Assembly: GCA_028285185.1 (NCBI GenBank)
Contig: JANQQD010000049.1
Location: 1 to 38,811, forward strand
Reading direction: 5' to 3'
DNA: 38,811 bases
Source of the DNA: Anaerolineae bacterium
GTDB taxonomy: Bacteria; Pseudomonadota; Alphaproteobacteria; DSM-16000; Inquilinaceae
In this document: positions 26,607-36,508 of the stretch, in pieces
Layout of the letters: each line of letters starts with the position of its first letter
Position numbering within the stretch: the stretch's first letter is position 1
The notes under the pieces: generated by a model
The model's database searches: none
Told to the model about the DNA's origin: nothing
Seen by the model: only the letters and a program-made list of their open reading frames with translations
Program-made: the position numbers and the translations under genes

Positions 26607-27410
26607 ATGACACCGCGCCAATCCACACGCACAGCCGCCCGATCCGCCGCACCGGACGCCGGAAGCCTCGCCGGGGCCAGCGTCGACCCTGCGGATATCG
26701 CGCGGTTCGAAGCGTTGGCCCATAGCTGGTGGGATCCGAACGGCAAGATGAAAGAGCTGCACCGGATGAACCCGCTGCGCATCGGCTTCATCCGCGACCG
26801 CTTCGCCGGGGCTCATGGCCGCGACCCGTTGGCACACCGGCCGCTGGCGGGGTTGCGGATTGCCGATGTCGGCTGCGGCGGCGGCCTGTCCAGCGAACCC
26901 CTTGCCCGCCTCGGGGCAGAGGTGACAGGCATCGACGCCAGTCAGGAAGGCATCGGCGTGGCGCGCCTGCATGCGGCCGAACGCGGCCTCGACATCGACT
27001 ACCGGCAAACGACCGCCGAGGCTCTGGCCGAAAGCGGCGCCAAGTTCGATGCCGTCGTGGCGCTGGAGATCGTCGAGCATGTCGCCGATGTCGCAAGCTT
27101 CCTGGGCGCCCTCGCCCGGCTGGCACGGCCCGGCGCGCCGCTGGTGATGAGCACGCTCAACCGCACGCCCAAGAGCTTTGCGCTCGGCATTGTCGCTGCG
27201 GAGTACGTGCTTGGGATCGTGCCGAAGGGCACGCACAACTGGCGCCAGTTCCTGAGGCCCAGCGAACTGGCGCGCGGCCTACGGGACCAGAGATTCGCCG
27301 TAGAAGAGATCAAGGGGATGGTCTACAGCCCGCTGAAGGGCGACTGGAGCCTGTCGGACCGCGACCTTGACGTGAACTACCTGCTGGCCGCGGCCAAGCC
27401 GGACGCCTGA
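26607..27410 (+). CDS. ubiG: Ubiquinone biosynthesis O-methyltransferase UbiG
   Basis: A 267-residue SAM-dependent methyltransferase that performs both O-methylations of ubiquinone synthesis. The N-terminus carries the UbiG signature FEALAHSWWDPNGKMKELHRM followed by NPLR. The SAM motif I is ADVGCGGGLSSEPLARLG, followed by TGIDASQEGI, VVALEIVEHVADV and the membrane-association segment FALGIVAAEYVLGIVPKGTH. The C-terminal end SDRDLDVNYLLAAAKP is typical. ATG 26607 is used; an upstream in-frame TTG at 26598 would add three residues. It is divergent from lysC with about 177 bp of shared upstream region, where I see no clear operator. Confidence 0.96.
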   Translation: MTPRQSTRTAARSAAPDAGSLAGASVDPADIARFEALAHSWWDPNGKMKELHRMNPLRIGFIRDRFAGAHGRDPLAHRPLAGLRIADVGCGGGLSSEPLARLGAEVTGIDASQEGIGVARLHAAERGLDIDYRQTTAEALAESGAKFDAVVALEIVEHVADVASFLGALARLARPGAPLVMSTLNRTPKSFALGIVAAEYVLGIVPKGTHNWRQFLRPSELARGLRDQRFAVEEIKGMVYSPLKGDWSLSDRDLDVNYLLAAAKPDA

Positions 27411-27449
27411 CGGGGCCGACGCCCGACTTGGTCCGCGACGTCAAACCGG

Positions 27450-27479
27450 TTGAGGGTCTTCATCCCGCTGGGTTAGTGT
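27450..27479 (+). promoter_or_regulatory. Possible sigma-70 promoter of the small surface-antigen-like gene
   Basis: TTGAGG (27450-27455) and TAGTGT (27474-27479) are separated by 18 bases and lie about 60 bp before the ATG at 27542. The -10 box fits the consensus only in part, so this is a tentative assignment. Confidence 0.35.
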
Positions 27480-27541
27480 CCCGGGCCGAAAGCGATACGG
27501 CCGGTGGATGGTCGGGCGCGTCAATATCGAGGAGGTGGAGC

Positions 27542-27910
27542 ATGTCGGCAGGGAAGTCCCTTTGGCTTGTGGCGTTGGCGTTGCTCGTCGCCTTGCCGGT
27601 TTCGGGCGCCCACGCCCAGTTGGGCTTCGACCTCTACCGCGCCGGTGTCCAGCTGACGACCGAAGATGTGGACCTGACCCGCGCGGCCGTTCGCGAAGCC
27701 CTGGAAAGCCAGGAGGTGGGCTTTTCCAACACCTGGTCGAACCCGGATACCGGCCTGAACGGCGAGGCCCGGCTGCTGGAGGTGTTCGAGCGCAACGATG
27801 CGCCGTGCGGCACGGTCTATTTCACCGTCACCAAGCAGGGCCGCGGCATCCCCTATACCTTGAGCTTCTGCAAGATGGAGGAAGAGGACCGCTGGGGCAT
27901 GCTGCCATAG
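27542..27910 (+). CDS. Small secreted protein, RT0821/Lpp0805-like surface antigen family
   Basis: A 122-residue protein with a clear signal peptide (LWLVALALLVALPVSGAHA, cleaved before QLGFD). The mature part ends in a compact beta domain with WSNPDTGLNGEARLLEVFE, APCGTVYFTVTKQG and SFCKMEEEDRW, two cysteines that can form one disulfide. The WSNPDTG...G...C...C...W pattern is that of the 17-kDa / RT0821-type surface antigen domain found in many alphaproteobacteria. Function is unknown, and the match is by pattern only. ATG 27542 has a very strong GAGGAGGTGGAG upstream. It stands between ubiG and the convergent rocD. Confidence 0.8.
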   Translation: MSAGKSLWLVALALLVALPVSGAHAQLGFDLYRAGVQLTTEDVDLTRAAVREALESQEVGFSNTWSNPDTGLNGEARLLEVFERNDAPCGTVYFTVTKQGRGIPYTLSFCKMEEEDRWGMLP

Positions 27911-27958
27911 CACGGACCAAGATGCGGCAGGGGCCGATCCTTCGGCAGCCCTGTCGCG

Positions 27959-29161
27959 CTAAAGCACAGCGCGGAACTGGGCAACCATCCAGTCGATCTC
28001 TTCCGTCGTGATCACCAGCGGCGGTGCGATGCGGATGACCTGTTCGCGCGTTTCCTTCACCAGCACGCCAAGATCCATCAGCCGCTCGCAATAGTGCCGG
28101 GCCGGGCCGGCCTCGGGTCGGATTTCCACGCCGACGAACAGGCCGCGGCCGCGGATCTCCGCCACCTGCGTTGAATTGATGGCGCGAAGCTGGCGCATCA
28201 GGTGATCGCCCAGCGTACGGGACCGGTCGGCCAGCGCCTCGTCGAGGATAACGTCCAGCGCCGCCTCGCCGACGGCCGCCGCCAGCGGGTTGCCGCCGAA
28301 GGTGCTGCCGTGGTCGCCCGGCTGGAAGAGACCGAGCAGGTCGCGCGAGGCCAGCACGGCGGACACGGGGTAGACGCCGCCGCCCAGCGCCTTGCCGACG
28401 ATCAGCACGTCTGGCGCGGCCTCCGCCTCATGCTGGTAGCAGAACAGATGGCCCGTCCGGCCAAGGCCCGTCTGGATTTCGTCCAGCGCCAGTAGAACCT
28501 GCGCCTCATCGCAAATGCGCCGCACCTCTGCCAGGTACCCATCGGGCGGGATCACAATGCCCCCTTCGCCCTGGATCGGCTCGATCAGCACCGCCACGGT
28601 ATCCGGTGTCACCGCAGCCCGGATGGCGTCCGCATCGCCGAACGGCACCTTCACGAAGCCCGGCGTGAAGGGGCCGAAGCCGTCACGATAGGCAGGCTCT
28701 GACGACGCGCTGATGGCGGTGGTGGTCCGCCCGTGGAAATTGTTGCTGCAGACGATGATCTCCGCCCGCCCGTCATGCACACCCTTGACCGTGTAGCCCC
28801 ATTTGCGCACCAGCTTGACCGCGGTCTCGACCGCCTCGACCCCGGTGTTCATCGGCAAGGCCATGTCCATTCCGGCGACACGGCACAGCTTCTCCAGGAA
28901 CGGGCCCATGCGGTCGTTGTGGAAGGCGCGAGAGGTCAGGGTCACGCGCCCGGCCTGCTCGGTCAGGGCGGCGATGATGCGCGGATGGCGGTGTCCCTGG
29001 TTCAGGGCGGAATAGGCGCTCAGGCAATCGAGATAGCGCCGGCCGTCTGTGTCCCACACCCATACACCTTTGCCTTCGGCGATCACGATGGGCAGCGGAT
29101 GATAGTTGCGCGCGCTGTAGCTGTCGCACTGCGCGATGATGCGTGACTGGATTGCGGACAT
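27959..29161 (-). CDS. rocD: Ornithine aminotransferase (ornithine--oxo-acid transaminase)
   Basis: A 400-residue class III PLP aminotransferase that converts ornithine and 2-oxoglutarate to glutamate-5-semialdehyde and glutamate. It begins with YSARNYHPLPIVIAEGKGVWVWD, split by a short linker from the YLDCLSAYSALNQGHRHPRI block, both typical of RocD. The PLP lysine is Lys257 in LIVGKALGGGVYPVSA; NNFHGRTT and ALDEIQTGLGRTG are also conserved. ATG 29161 is preferred with GGGAGG six bases upstream; a GTG at 29167 is the alternative. It lies 29 bp downstream of the arginase gene on the same strand, so the pair forms a short arginine-to-glutamate operon. Confidence 0.95.
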   Translation of the reverse strand: MSAIQSRIIAQCDSYSARNYHPLPIVIAEGKGVWVWDTDGRRYLDCLSAYSALNQGHRHPRIIAALTEQAGRVTLTSRAFHNDRMGPFLEKLCRVAGMDMALPMNTGVEAVETAVKLVRKWGYTVKGVHDGRAEIIVCSNNFHGRTTTAISASSEPAYRDGFGPFTPGFVKVPFGDADAIRAAVTPDTVAVLIEPIQGEGGIVIPPDGYLAEVRRICDEAQVLLALDEIQTGLGRTGHLFCYQHEAEAAPDVLIVGKALGGGVYPVSAVLASRDLLGLFQPGDHGSTFGGNPLAAAVGEAALDVILDEALADRSRTLGDHLMRQLRAINSTQVAEIRGRGLFVGVEIRPEAGPARHYCERLMDLGVLVKETREQVIRIAPPLVITTEEIDWMVAQFRAVL

Positions 29162-29190
29162 CGTCACCTCCCTTCATCCATCGGCATCGG

Positions 29191-30123
29191 CTACAGATCC
29201 ACCTTGTGGCGGCTCAGGATCTGTTCGCCGAACAGGCTTTCCACCAGTTCCACCACAAGCTGGGCGGTGGCGTTGCGGATGTCGTAGGCCGGGTTCAGCT
29301 CGACGATGTCGAGCGACGCCATCCGGCCGCTGTCGTAGATCATCTCCATGCAAAGCTGCGCTTCGCGGTAGGTCGGCCCGCCGGAGACTGTCGTGCCCAC
29401 CCCAGGCGCGATTGAAGGGTCGAGGAAGTCGACATCGAAGCTGACATGCAGGTGTCCGCCGATCGCCTCGACCTCGCGGAGCACGGCCTCCACAGTCGCG
29501 CGCATGCCGTTCTCATCGATCTTGCGCATGTCGTGCACGATCAGATGGCTCTCGACGACCTCCGCCTTTTCGACAGCGTCGACCGAGCGGACACCGAGCT
29601 GGATCATCCGCGAGCCATCCAGGATGGGGACCGTGTCGGCCAGCCCCGTCAGCTCGGCCGGCCCGCGGCCCGAGATGACAGCCACCGGCATGCCGTGCAG
29701 ATTGCCCGAGGGTGAGGTGGCCGCAGTATTAAAGTCCGCATGGGCATCGAGCCACAGCACCGCCAAAGGTCTCCCCTCGGCCGCACAGTGCTGCGCCACG
29801 GCAGCCACGGACCCTATGGCAAGCGTGTGGTCACCGCCCAAGAGAACAGGCAGGTGGCCGGACTTGAGCGCGTCGCGCACCGCGTCGCGCACCGTCCGGC
29901 ACCATTCGGCAGCCTCATGCAGGTGGCGATAGCCGTCGACCGGCGGCTCGTCGGGATTGACGGGCCCCGTGAGATTGCCCCAGTCGACAACCTCATGACC
30001 CAGGCCACGCAACGCCGCCTCTAGGCCGGCAACACGAAGCGCCTCGGGCCCCATGGACCCGCCGCGATGGCCGGCACCGATATCGGTGGGGGCGCCGATC
30101 AGGGCGATGGGTTTGTTCGCCAT
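29191..30123 (-). CDS. rocF: Arginase
   Basis: A 310-residue binuclear manganese ureohydrolase that splits arginine into ornithine and urea. The metal ligands are all visible: His99 in GGDHTLAIG, Asp126/His128/Asp130 in WLDAHADFN, and Asp230/Asp232 in SFDVDFLDP. NLHGMPVA and VGTTVSGGPTYREA are characteristic of true arginases rather than agmatinases. ATG 30123 (MANKPIALIG) is chosen because the Rossmann-like first strand begins there; the frame is open further upstream without family character. The downstream rocD uses its ornithine, and its urea can feed the urease encoded 10 kb away. It is divergent from an Lrp-type regulator, the probable controller. Confidence 0.96.
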   Translation of the reverse strand: MANKPIALIGAPTDIGAGHRGGSMGPEALRVAGLEAALRGLGHEVVDWGNLTGPVNPDEPPVDGYRHLHEAAEWCRTVRDAVRDALKSGHLPVLLGGDHTLAIGSVAAVAQHCAAEGRPLAVLWLDAHADFNTAATSPSGNLHGMPVAVISGRGPAELTGLADTVPILDGSRMIQLGVRSVDAVEKAEVVESHLIVHDMRKIDENGMRATVEAVLREVEAIGGHLHVSFDVDFLDPSIAPGVGTTVSGGPTYREAQLCMEMIYDSGRMASLDIVELNPAYDIRNATAQLVVELVESLFGEQILSRHKVDL

Positions 30124-30301
30124 TCCGATAGACTGCTCCCCTGAGCCGAATTTGCATGTCTCAGCGGCTGCCTCGCTGCCCTTCACTGTGGCATCCGCCA
30201 GGGCAAATGAAATGCCGAATTGGGCCCGTCACGCGGCAGGAAATGCTGGCGTTGCCTCAGCCGGACTGGCCTGATCAGGGCGTAAGGGGGATTGCGGTGC
30301 C

Positions 30302-30790
30302 ATGACTGGTGACGCAAAGCTGGACCGTATCGACATCAGGATCATCAAGGCGCTGCATGCCGACGCCCGCATCACCAACCAGGCTCTTGCAGAGCAAGTG
30401 GGGCTGTCGCCCAGCCCATGCCTGCAGCGCGTGCGCCGGCTTGAACGGATGGGCGTCATTGGCCCCTACCTCGGCCGCGTGGACTTGGACAAGCTGTGCC
30501 ACAGTGTCATGGTTTTCGGTACGGCCAGCCTGCGCAGTCACGAGCACGACGATTTCCAGCTGTTCGAGCGGCTGGTGCGCGAAATTCCCGAGGTTGTCGC
30601 CTGCTACAAGGTCAGCGGCACCTTCGACTACCTGGTGCAGTTCCGCTGCCCCAGCATTGCGCGCTATCACGCGCTGAGCGACGAGTTGCTGCGGGCCAGC
30701 TCCGGCCTGGTCAAGCTCAGCAGCCATGTCGTGCTGGACGAAACGAAGGAGTTTCGGGGCCTGCCGCTGGACGCCCTGCTAGGGACATAA
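30302..30790 (+). CDS. Lrp/AsnC-family transcriptional regulator
   Basis: A 162-residue leucine-responsive-type regulator. The N-terminal winged helix-turn-helix contains LDRIDIRIIKALHADARITN, then LAEQVGLSPSPCLQRVRRLE. The C-terminal RAM domain (about 75-155), with VPEV-like IPEVVACYKVSGTFDYLVQF, binds amino acids. It is divergently placed from rocF-rocD across 178 bp, the usual arrangement for a local arginine- or ornithine-responsive activator, so control of rocFD is a reasonable inference. Start ATG 30302 gives the full HTH. A weak stem (GCCCT...AGGGC, 30791-30806) follows the stop. Confidence 0.94.
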   Translation: MTGDAKLDRIDIRIIKALHADARITNQALAEQVGLSPSPCLQRVRRLERMGVIGPYLGRVDLDKLCHSVMVFGTASLRSHEHDDFQLFERLVREIPEVVACYKVSGTFDYLVQFRCPSIARYHALSDELLRASSGLVKLSSHVVLDETKEFRGLPLDALLGT

Positions 30791-30900
30791 GCCCTCGACA
30801 CAGGGCAACGAATAATTTACACTCTTACTAAAATATACTGATATGCGCCGGCACCTGCACACGCAGAGTATGGGCGACATTGCTTGAGACACGAAGAGCT

Positions 30901-31530
30901 ATGAATGATACGTTCTTATCAGAGAAACTCTCTGACCTCATCGCCTTATGGGTTGAAAAGCGCGCTCAACGGACGTATCCGAGGAAGGCGGATTTCGACG
31001 CCATCACCGTGTGGCCCTGGATTGGCCATATCGGCATCTTGGAAAGGCGCACGGACCAGAAGAGCCTGTTTGTCCGACTGTCGGGAAGCATGATCGTCGA
31101 ATACGACGGTGCGGACTTTACGGGCAGATATCTCGCCGATTGCGTCCCGGAACATGCGGTGGATGATATCCTTTATCCGTATCGCGTCTCGATCGACCAC
31201 CGGGCGCCTGTCTTCATTCGGCTGCCACCAGGGCATCTCGGCGGATCGTTCCGGTACTACGATCGGCTGATCCTTCCCTGTTCTGACAACGACGCGTTCA
31301 TCGACCATTTCATCGTGGCGATCTACGTATCGAAATTCGAGAAGTACCTGAATGAATACGGGGTCTACGGAAACCGGGCTCTCCCGCCCTTACCGGCATA
31401 CCGACGCGATACCCCCCGGCTCGATGCCACCGCAACGGTGTGCATGCCGGACGCGATTCCAGCCTACGCTGACCCCACTGTTGAAAGCGCAGCCACCAAG
31501 GGCCAACTCGTTGAAGTGATCCACGTCTGA
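30901..31530 (+). CDS. PAS-like domain protein (PAS_5 type), function unknown
   Basis: A 209-residue soluble protein. The pattern of LIALWVEKRAQRTYPRKADFD, then a PWIGHIGILERR strand, the LFVRLSGSMIVEYDGADFTG core and RYLADCVPE fits the PAS_5 family found in large numbers in alphaproteobacteria, especially Rhodospirillales. These have a PAS fold without an output domain, and their ligand is unknown. The C-terminal 60 residues look disordered. ATG 30901 is chosen; a TTG at 30880 would add seven residues. Directly upstream lies an AT-rich stretch (about 30811-30845) with a TATACT box at 30834-30839 that may be its promoter. It is followed by 89 bp to a convergent gene. Confidence 0.75.
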   Translation: MNDTFLSEKLSDLIALWVEKRAQRTYPRKADFDAITVWPWIGHIGILERRTDQKSLFVRLSGSMIVEYDGADFTGRYLADCVPEHAVDDILYPYRVSIDHRAPVFIRLPPGHLGGSFRYYDRLILPCSDNDAFIDHFIVAIYVSKFEKYLNEYGVYGNRALPPLPAYRRDTPRLDATATVCMPDAIPAYADPTVESAATKGQLVEVIHV

Positions 31531-31619
31531 GGGCCGCGCCGCAACGACATTCCCCGGCCAGCTCGCGGGTCGCGATCCATAGCGGCTCAAGGCATGCCCG
31601 TCGTCGACCCCGTCGTCGG

Positions 31620-32039
31620 TTAGGTATCTCCGCGCGGCACCCACGGGATCCGGGCGAATTCGACGCCTTCGTCCTTCAGCTTGGTCGCCTCGGAATCCGT
31701 CGCCTCGCCGTGGATGTTGCGGGCGTCGGTCTCGCCATAGTGGATGCGGCGTGCCTCTTCGGCAAATTGACTGCCGACATAGTCGCTGTTGGCCTCCACA
31801 TGGTCGCGCAGCTTGGAAAGCTTGCGATAGAGCTCGGCCGCTTGCGCTTCTTCCTTCGATGGCCCGTCGCTGCGGGATCGGCCGATGCGCGGCGCCATCG
31901 GGGCCTTCGAGATCCCTGCATCGCCGCACAGGGGACAGACAATATCCCCGGCCTCGGCCTGTGCTTCATACGCCGCACTGTTGCGGAACCAGGCTTCGAA
32001 CGAATGGCCGGCCCGACATTTGAGATCGAACAGTATCAT
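31620..32039 (-). CDS. DUF1178 family protein
   Basis: A 139-residue conserved protein of unknown function that is almost confined to proteobacteria. The N-terminus MILFDLKCRAGHSFEAWFRN is the DUF1178 signature, with a zinc-ribbon-like arrangement of CRAGH and VCPLCGD (residues about 8-40). The C-terminal half has ELYRKLSKLRDHVEANSDYVG followed by the conserved EEARRIHYGE and FARIPWVPR. It lies downstream of the Nit-type hydrolase on the same strand (85 bp), an order repeated in many alphaproteobacteria. That suggests a shared but unknown role. Confidence 0.92.
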   Translation of the reverse strand: MILFDLKCRAGHSFEAWFRNSAAYEAQAEAGDIVCPLCGDAGISKAPMAPRIGRSRSDGPSKEEAQAAELYRKLSKLRDHVEANSDYVGSQFAEEARRIHYGETDARNIHGEATDSEATKLKDEGVEFARIPWVPRGDT

Positions 32040-32124
32040 CCCGCATACTCAACTGGCTCTGACGCATTCTCGCCGATCATCGCCGTCGATGTCCAACGCC
32101 CGTGCGACGTGGCGGCAGAGACAG

Positions 32125-32991
32125 CTATTCACCCGCCGCGCGGCCGGCCTCGACGACCGCCGGCTTGGCGGGCACGAAGTCCCGGTCATGGCGCAAGGCC
32201 GGAATGGCTTGGCGCGCCTTGTCGACGGCCGACATATCCAGCGTCGCCTGGGAGATGCCGACATCCTCGCCGCCGTCGGCGAGGATGTCGCCCCAGGGCG
32301 ATATGATCAGCGAATGGCCGAAGGTCTGGCGCCCCCTGTCGTGGGTTCCGGTCTGCGCCGGTGCAACCACGAAAGACCCGGTCTCGATCGCGCGGGCGCG
32401 CAGCAGAACATGCCAATGGGCCTGCCCGGTCTGGCGGGTAAAGGCGGCCGGCACCGTCAGGATGGCTGCCCCCTTCTTCGCCAGATCCCGATAGAGATGG
32501 GCGAACCGCACGTCATAGCAGACCGTCATGCCGATGGGGCCCCAGGGGCTCGGCGCCAGCACCGCCTGCGGGCCCGGCCGAAACGTCGCGCTCTCGCGAT
32601 AGCTCTCGCCACCCGGAAGATCGACGTCGAACATGTGGATCTTGTCGTACCGCGCGACGATCTCCCCCTGGCCATCGACCAGGAAGCTGCGGTTCGCCAG
32701 CCGGTCGTCAGCCACCCGAATGGCCAGAGACCCGATCAGCAGCGACACGCCGCACTCTGCCGCCACGTCGCGGAAGGCAGAGAGGGCGGGATGCTCCTGC
32801 TCGGTCCGGGCTTCGGCCATCTGCTGTTCGCGCCCTTGCACGATCAGGCTGACATTTTCCGGCATGGCCACGAAGTCGGCCCCGGCATCGCTGGCCTGCC
32901 GGACCAATCCAACCGCCGTCTCGATATTGCGAGCCATATCGGTGCCCGCATTGACCTGCACGCAGGCGACGGAAACGCTACCGGCGCTCAT
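32125..32991 (-). CDS. Carbon-nitrogen hydrolase, Nit1-like (probable deaminated-glutathione amidase)
   Basis: A 288-residue nitrilase-superfamily amidase. The catalytic triad is Glu45 in AMPENVS, Lys117 in RYDKIHMFDVDLPGG and Cys158 in MTVCYDVRFAHLYR. The segment KIHMFDVDLPGGESYRES and the C-terminal WGDILADGGEDVG match the Nit1 branch, which hydrolyses the toxic by-product deaminated glutathione to 2-oxoglutarate and Cys-Gly. Its start overlaps the stop of the glutaredoxin gene by 4 bases, so both are expressed together, in agreement with a glutathione-related role. The exact substrate is inferred from family only. Confidence 0.93.
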   Translation of the reverse strand: MSAGSVSVACVQVNAGTDMARNIETAVGLVRQASDAGADFVAMPENVSLIVQGREQQMAEARTEQEHPALSAFRDVAAECGVSLLIGSLAIRVADDRLANRSFLVDGQGEIVARYDKIHMFDVDLPGGESYRESATFRPGPQAVLAPSPWGPIGMTVCYDVRFAHLYRDLAKKGAAILTVPAAFTRQTGQAHWHVLLRARAIETGSFVVAPAQTGTHDRGRQTFGHSLIISPWGDILADGGEDVGISQATLDMSAVDKARQAIPALRHDRDFVPAKPAVVEAGRAAGE

Positions 32992-33251
32992 CGCACGGCC
33001 TCCAGCAGCTGGTCCAGGCGCCCGTCGCGGTCGAGGGCCTGGAGGTCGTCATTGCCGCCCACATGGGTATCGCCGATGAACACCTGCGGCACTGTCCGGC
33101 GGCCGCCGGCCCGTTCCATCATCTCTTCCCGGCGCCTGGGATGCATCGCCACGTCGATTTCGACGTACTCCACGCCCTTCTTCTGCAACAGCTTCTTGGC
33201 CATGTAGCAGTACGGGCAGAATGCGCTGGAATAGATCGTCACGTCGTTCAT
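32988..33251 (-). CDS. grxC: Glutaredoxin 3 (GrxC)
   Basis: An 87-residue dithiol glutaredoxin with the redox motif CPYC (Cys12-Cys15) in AFCPYCYMAKKLL, the GRRTVPQVFIGDTHVGG segment that binds glutathione, and the closing DDLQALDRDGRLDQLL. It reduces disulfides with glutathione as electron donor. ATG 33251 is chosen because MNDVTIYSS is the first beta-strand; the open frame continues upstream but lacks similarity. It overlaps the Nit1-like gene by 4 bases downstream and follows a small conserved gene and comF upstream. Confidence 0.95.
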   Translation of the reverse strand: MNDVTIYSSAFCPYCYMAKKLLQKKGVEYVEIDVAMHPRRREEMMERAGGRRTVPQVFIGDTHVGGNDDLQALDRDGRLDQLLEAVR

Positions 33252-33363
33252 TCGGTGGGCACCTCGGGATGCTCGCCATTGGCGGTCGTCTTGCGATATG
33301 GCCCTTGGTGCTTCGGTTTGCCAGCCGGACCGCAACGCCCTGGGCGCATAGCGGGTCTTCCGA

Positions 33364-33717
33364 TCACTCGGGAAAGATCGTCTCGTTCTCGTCCAACTCC
33401 AGCATCGGCATGTGGCTGAGCAATGTGGCGCGCAGCGCAGATCGGTTCATCACCTTCTGCCGCGCCTCCGCTGGCAGGTCGTTCAGCGAGATGACGCTCT
33501 TTTCCATCAACGCGCCGATCAGGTCTTCCAGCACACGGATGAATTCCAGATCGGCCCGTGTGAACGCCGAAAGCTGTGCCATACGCTCGCTTGTCAGCTT
33601 GTCCAGAAAGGCGAGCAGTTCAACATCGTCTGCCGGGAGCTCTTCGGTCTGTCCGACACCGGCCCGGTCGAAAACGGCCATGATCTGGCCGTCCTGGTCG
33701 CGCAGCACAAATGGCAT
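33364..33717 (-). CDS. Small conserved alphaproteobacterial protein of unknown function
   Basis: A 117-residue, acidic, soluble protein. It begins MPFVLRDQDGQIMAVFD and contains LLAFLDKL, FTRADLEFIRVLEDLIGALM, VISLNDLPAEARQKVMNRSA. This pattern is found in short proteins often labelled 'tryptophan synthase beta-like' in databases, although they share no catalytic residues with that enzyme. ATG 33717 is chosen over further upstream starts because the family begins MPFV. It lies between comF and grxC on the same strand. No function can be proposed beyond this context. Confidence 0.8.
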   Translation of the reverse strand: MPFVLRDQDGQIMAVFDRAGVGQTEELPADDVELLAFLDKLTSERMAQLSAFTRADLEFIRVLEDLIGALMEKSVISLNDLPAEARQKVMNRSALRATLLSHMPMLELDENETIFPE

Positions 33718-33826
33718 GGGGATCACCAGTCCAGATTGGCTTGCGAGGCACGAGCCCGCTGCCAACCGGCCCTATCGGCCGACGACACCGGCCCCCCTTC
33801 GCGCAAGCGGTGGCTCTGCGGCCCGG

Positions 33827-34588
33827 TCAGGCTGCCTGAGGTAGGTTTACCCGCGCGAGGGTCAACACGTCCACTGCCTTGGCCCCGGCATCCTTCAGCG
33901 TCGCAGCGCATTCCCCGGCCGTGGCGCCAGTCGTCAGCACATCGTCCACCAGCACCACATGGCGGCCTGCAAGCCTCTCGGCGCACCCGTTGCGGACGGC
34001 GAAGGCCCGGCGGACATTGCGCAGTCTCTCTTCGCGGCTCAGCATACCCTGGCTCGGCGTGCGGCGACGGCGAATGAGCAAGTCGGGCACAACGGCTAGG
34101 CCGGTAAGCCGTCCCAGTGCCAGAGCCAGCAGCGCAGCCTGATTGTACCGGCGCCGGAACAGTCTGGCCCTGTGCAGCGGTACAGGGACCAAGAGACTTT
34201 CCCGGTTCAGCAACGATGCTCCCGCCCGCACCATCCAGCCGGCAAAGGCCGGGGTCGCATGGGTCTGGTCGCCATGCTTGAAGCCCAGCACCATGGCACG
34301 GCTGATATCGTCATAGCCCAGCGGCGCCCGCGCCCGGTCGAACCGCGGCGGCGACTGGGCGCACGGCCCGCAGATGGCCCCGTCGGGCATCTCATGCTCG
34401 AACGGCCGGCCGCAACAGCCGCACCACGGCGGCTCCAGAAAGCTGGTCGACTGCCAGCACGAAGCGCACAGCGCGCCCAACCTCTCGATCGTCACACCGC
34501 ACGCGAGACACCGCGGCGGCAGCACGAGATCCAGCGCCGTGCGCCCGAGCCCCCGCAAGTCGTATCTAGAGCCACGCCAACCTGCCAT
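33827..34588 (-). CDS. comF: ComF family phosphoribosyltransferase-like protein
   Basis: A 253-residue protein with an N-terminal double zinc-finger-like region (PPRCLACG, CASCWQS, WCGCCGRPF, ICGPCAQ) and a type I PRTase-like fold. That fold contains FKHGDQ near residue 105, LVPVPLHRARLFRRRYNQA and the PRPP-loop motif VVLVDDVLTTGAT. In Gram-positives and Haemophilus, ComF-type proteins are needed for DNA uptake; in alphaproteobacteria the role is unclear. It is the first gene of a minus-strand group reaching to DUF1178, and it is divergent from ettA, with 152 bp between them. Confidence 0.94.
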   Translation of the reverse strand: MAGWRGSRYDLRGLGRTALDLVLPPRCLACGVTIERLGALCASCWQSTSFLEPPWCGCCGRPFEHEMPDGAICGPCAQSPPRFDRARAPLGYDDISRAMVLGFKHGDQTHATPAFAGWMVRAGASLLNRESLLVPVPLHRARLFRRRYNQAALLALALGRLTGLAVVPDLLIRRRRTPSQGMLSREERLRNVRRAFAVRNGCAERLAGRHVVLVDDVLTTGATAGECAATLKDAGAKAVDVLTLARVNLPQAA

Positions 34589-34740
34589 AGCGCGAGATTG
34601 ATGGCCGACAATGGCGCCGCGTCAACAGCCGTTTCCGCGGCGAACATCGCCCGGTGCCCGGCTTGCCCTGGCGCCAGGGCCGCCGGTTGCGCTACATACC
34701 GCCCACCGTAGCGCCGCAGATGTGAAGAGGGACCGGACCG

Positions 34741-36420
<1,680 letters not shown>

Positions 36421-36508
36421 GGGCTCCCCGCCGAACCGGCCGGAAACCCTCTACCGAAATGCGAAATCCGCGGAGTCTGCTGACGCGATCTCTCGGTAAC
36501 CGGAAGTC

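Noticed and set aside
31885-33207. Plus-strand open frame of 440 codons
   Set aside because: It runs opposite DUF1178, the Nit-type hydrolase and grxC, three well-supported genes.
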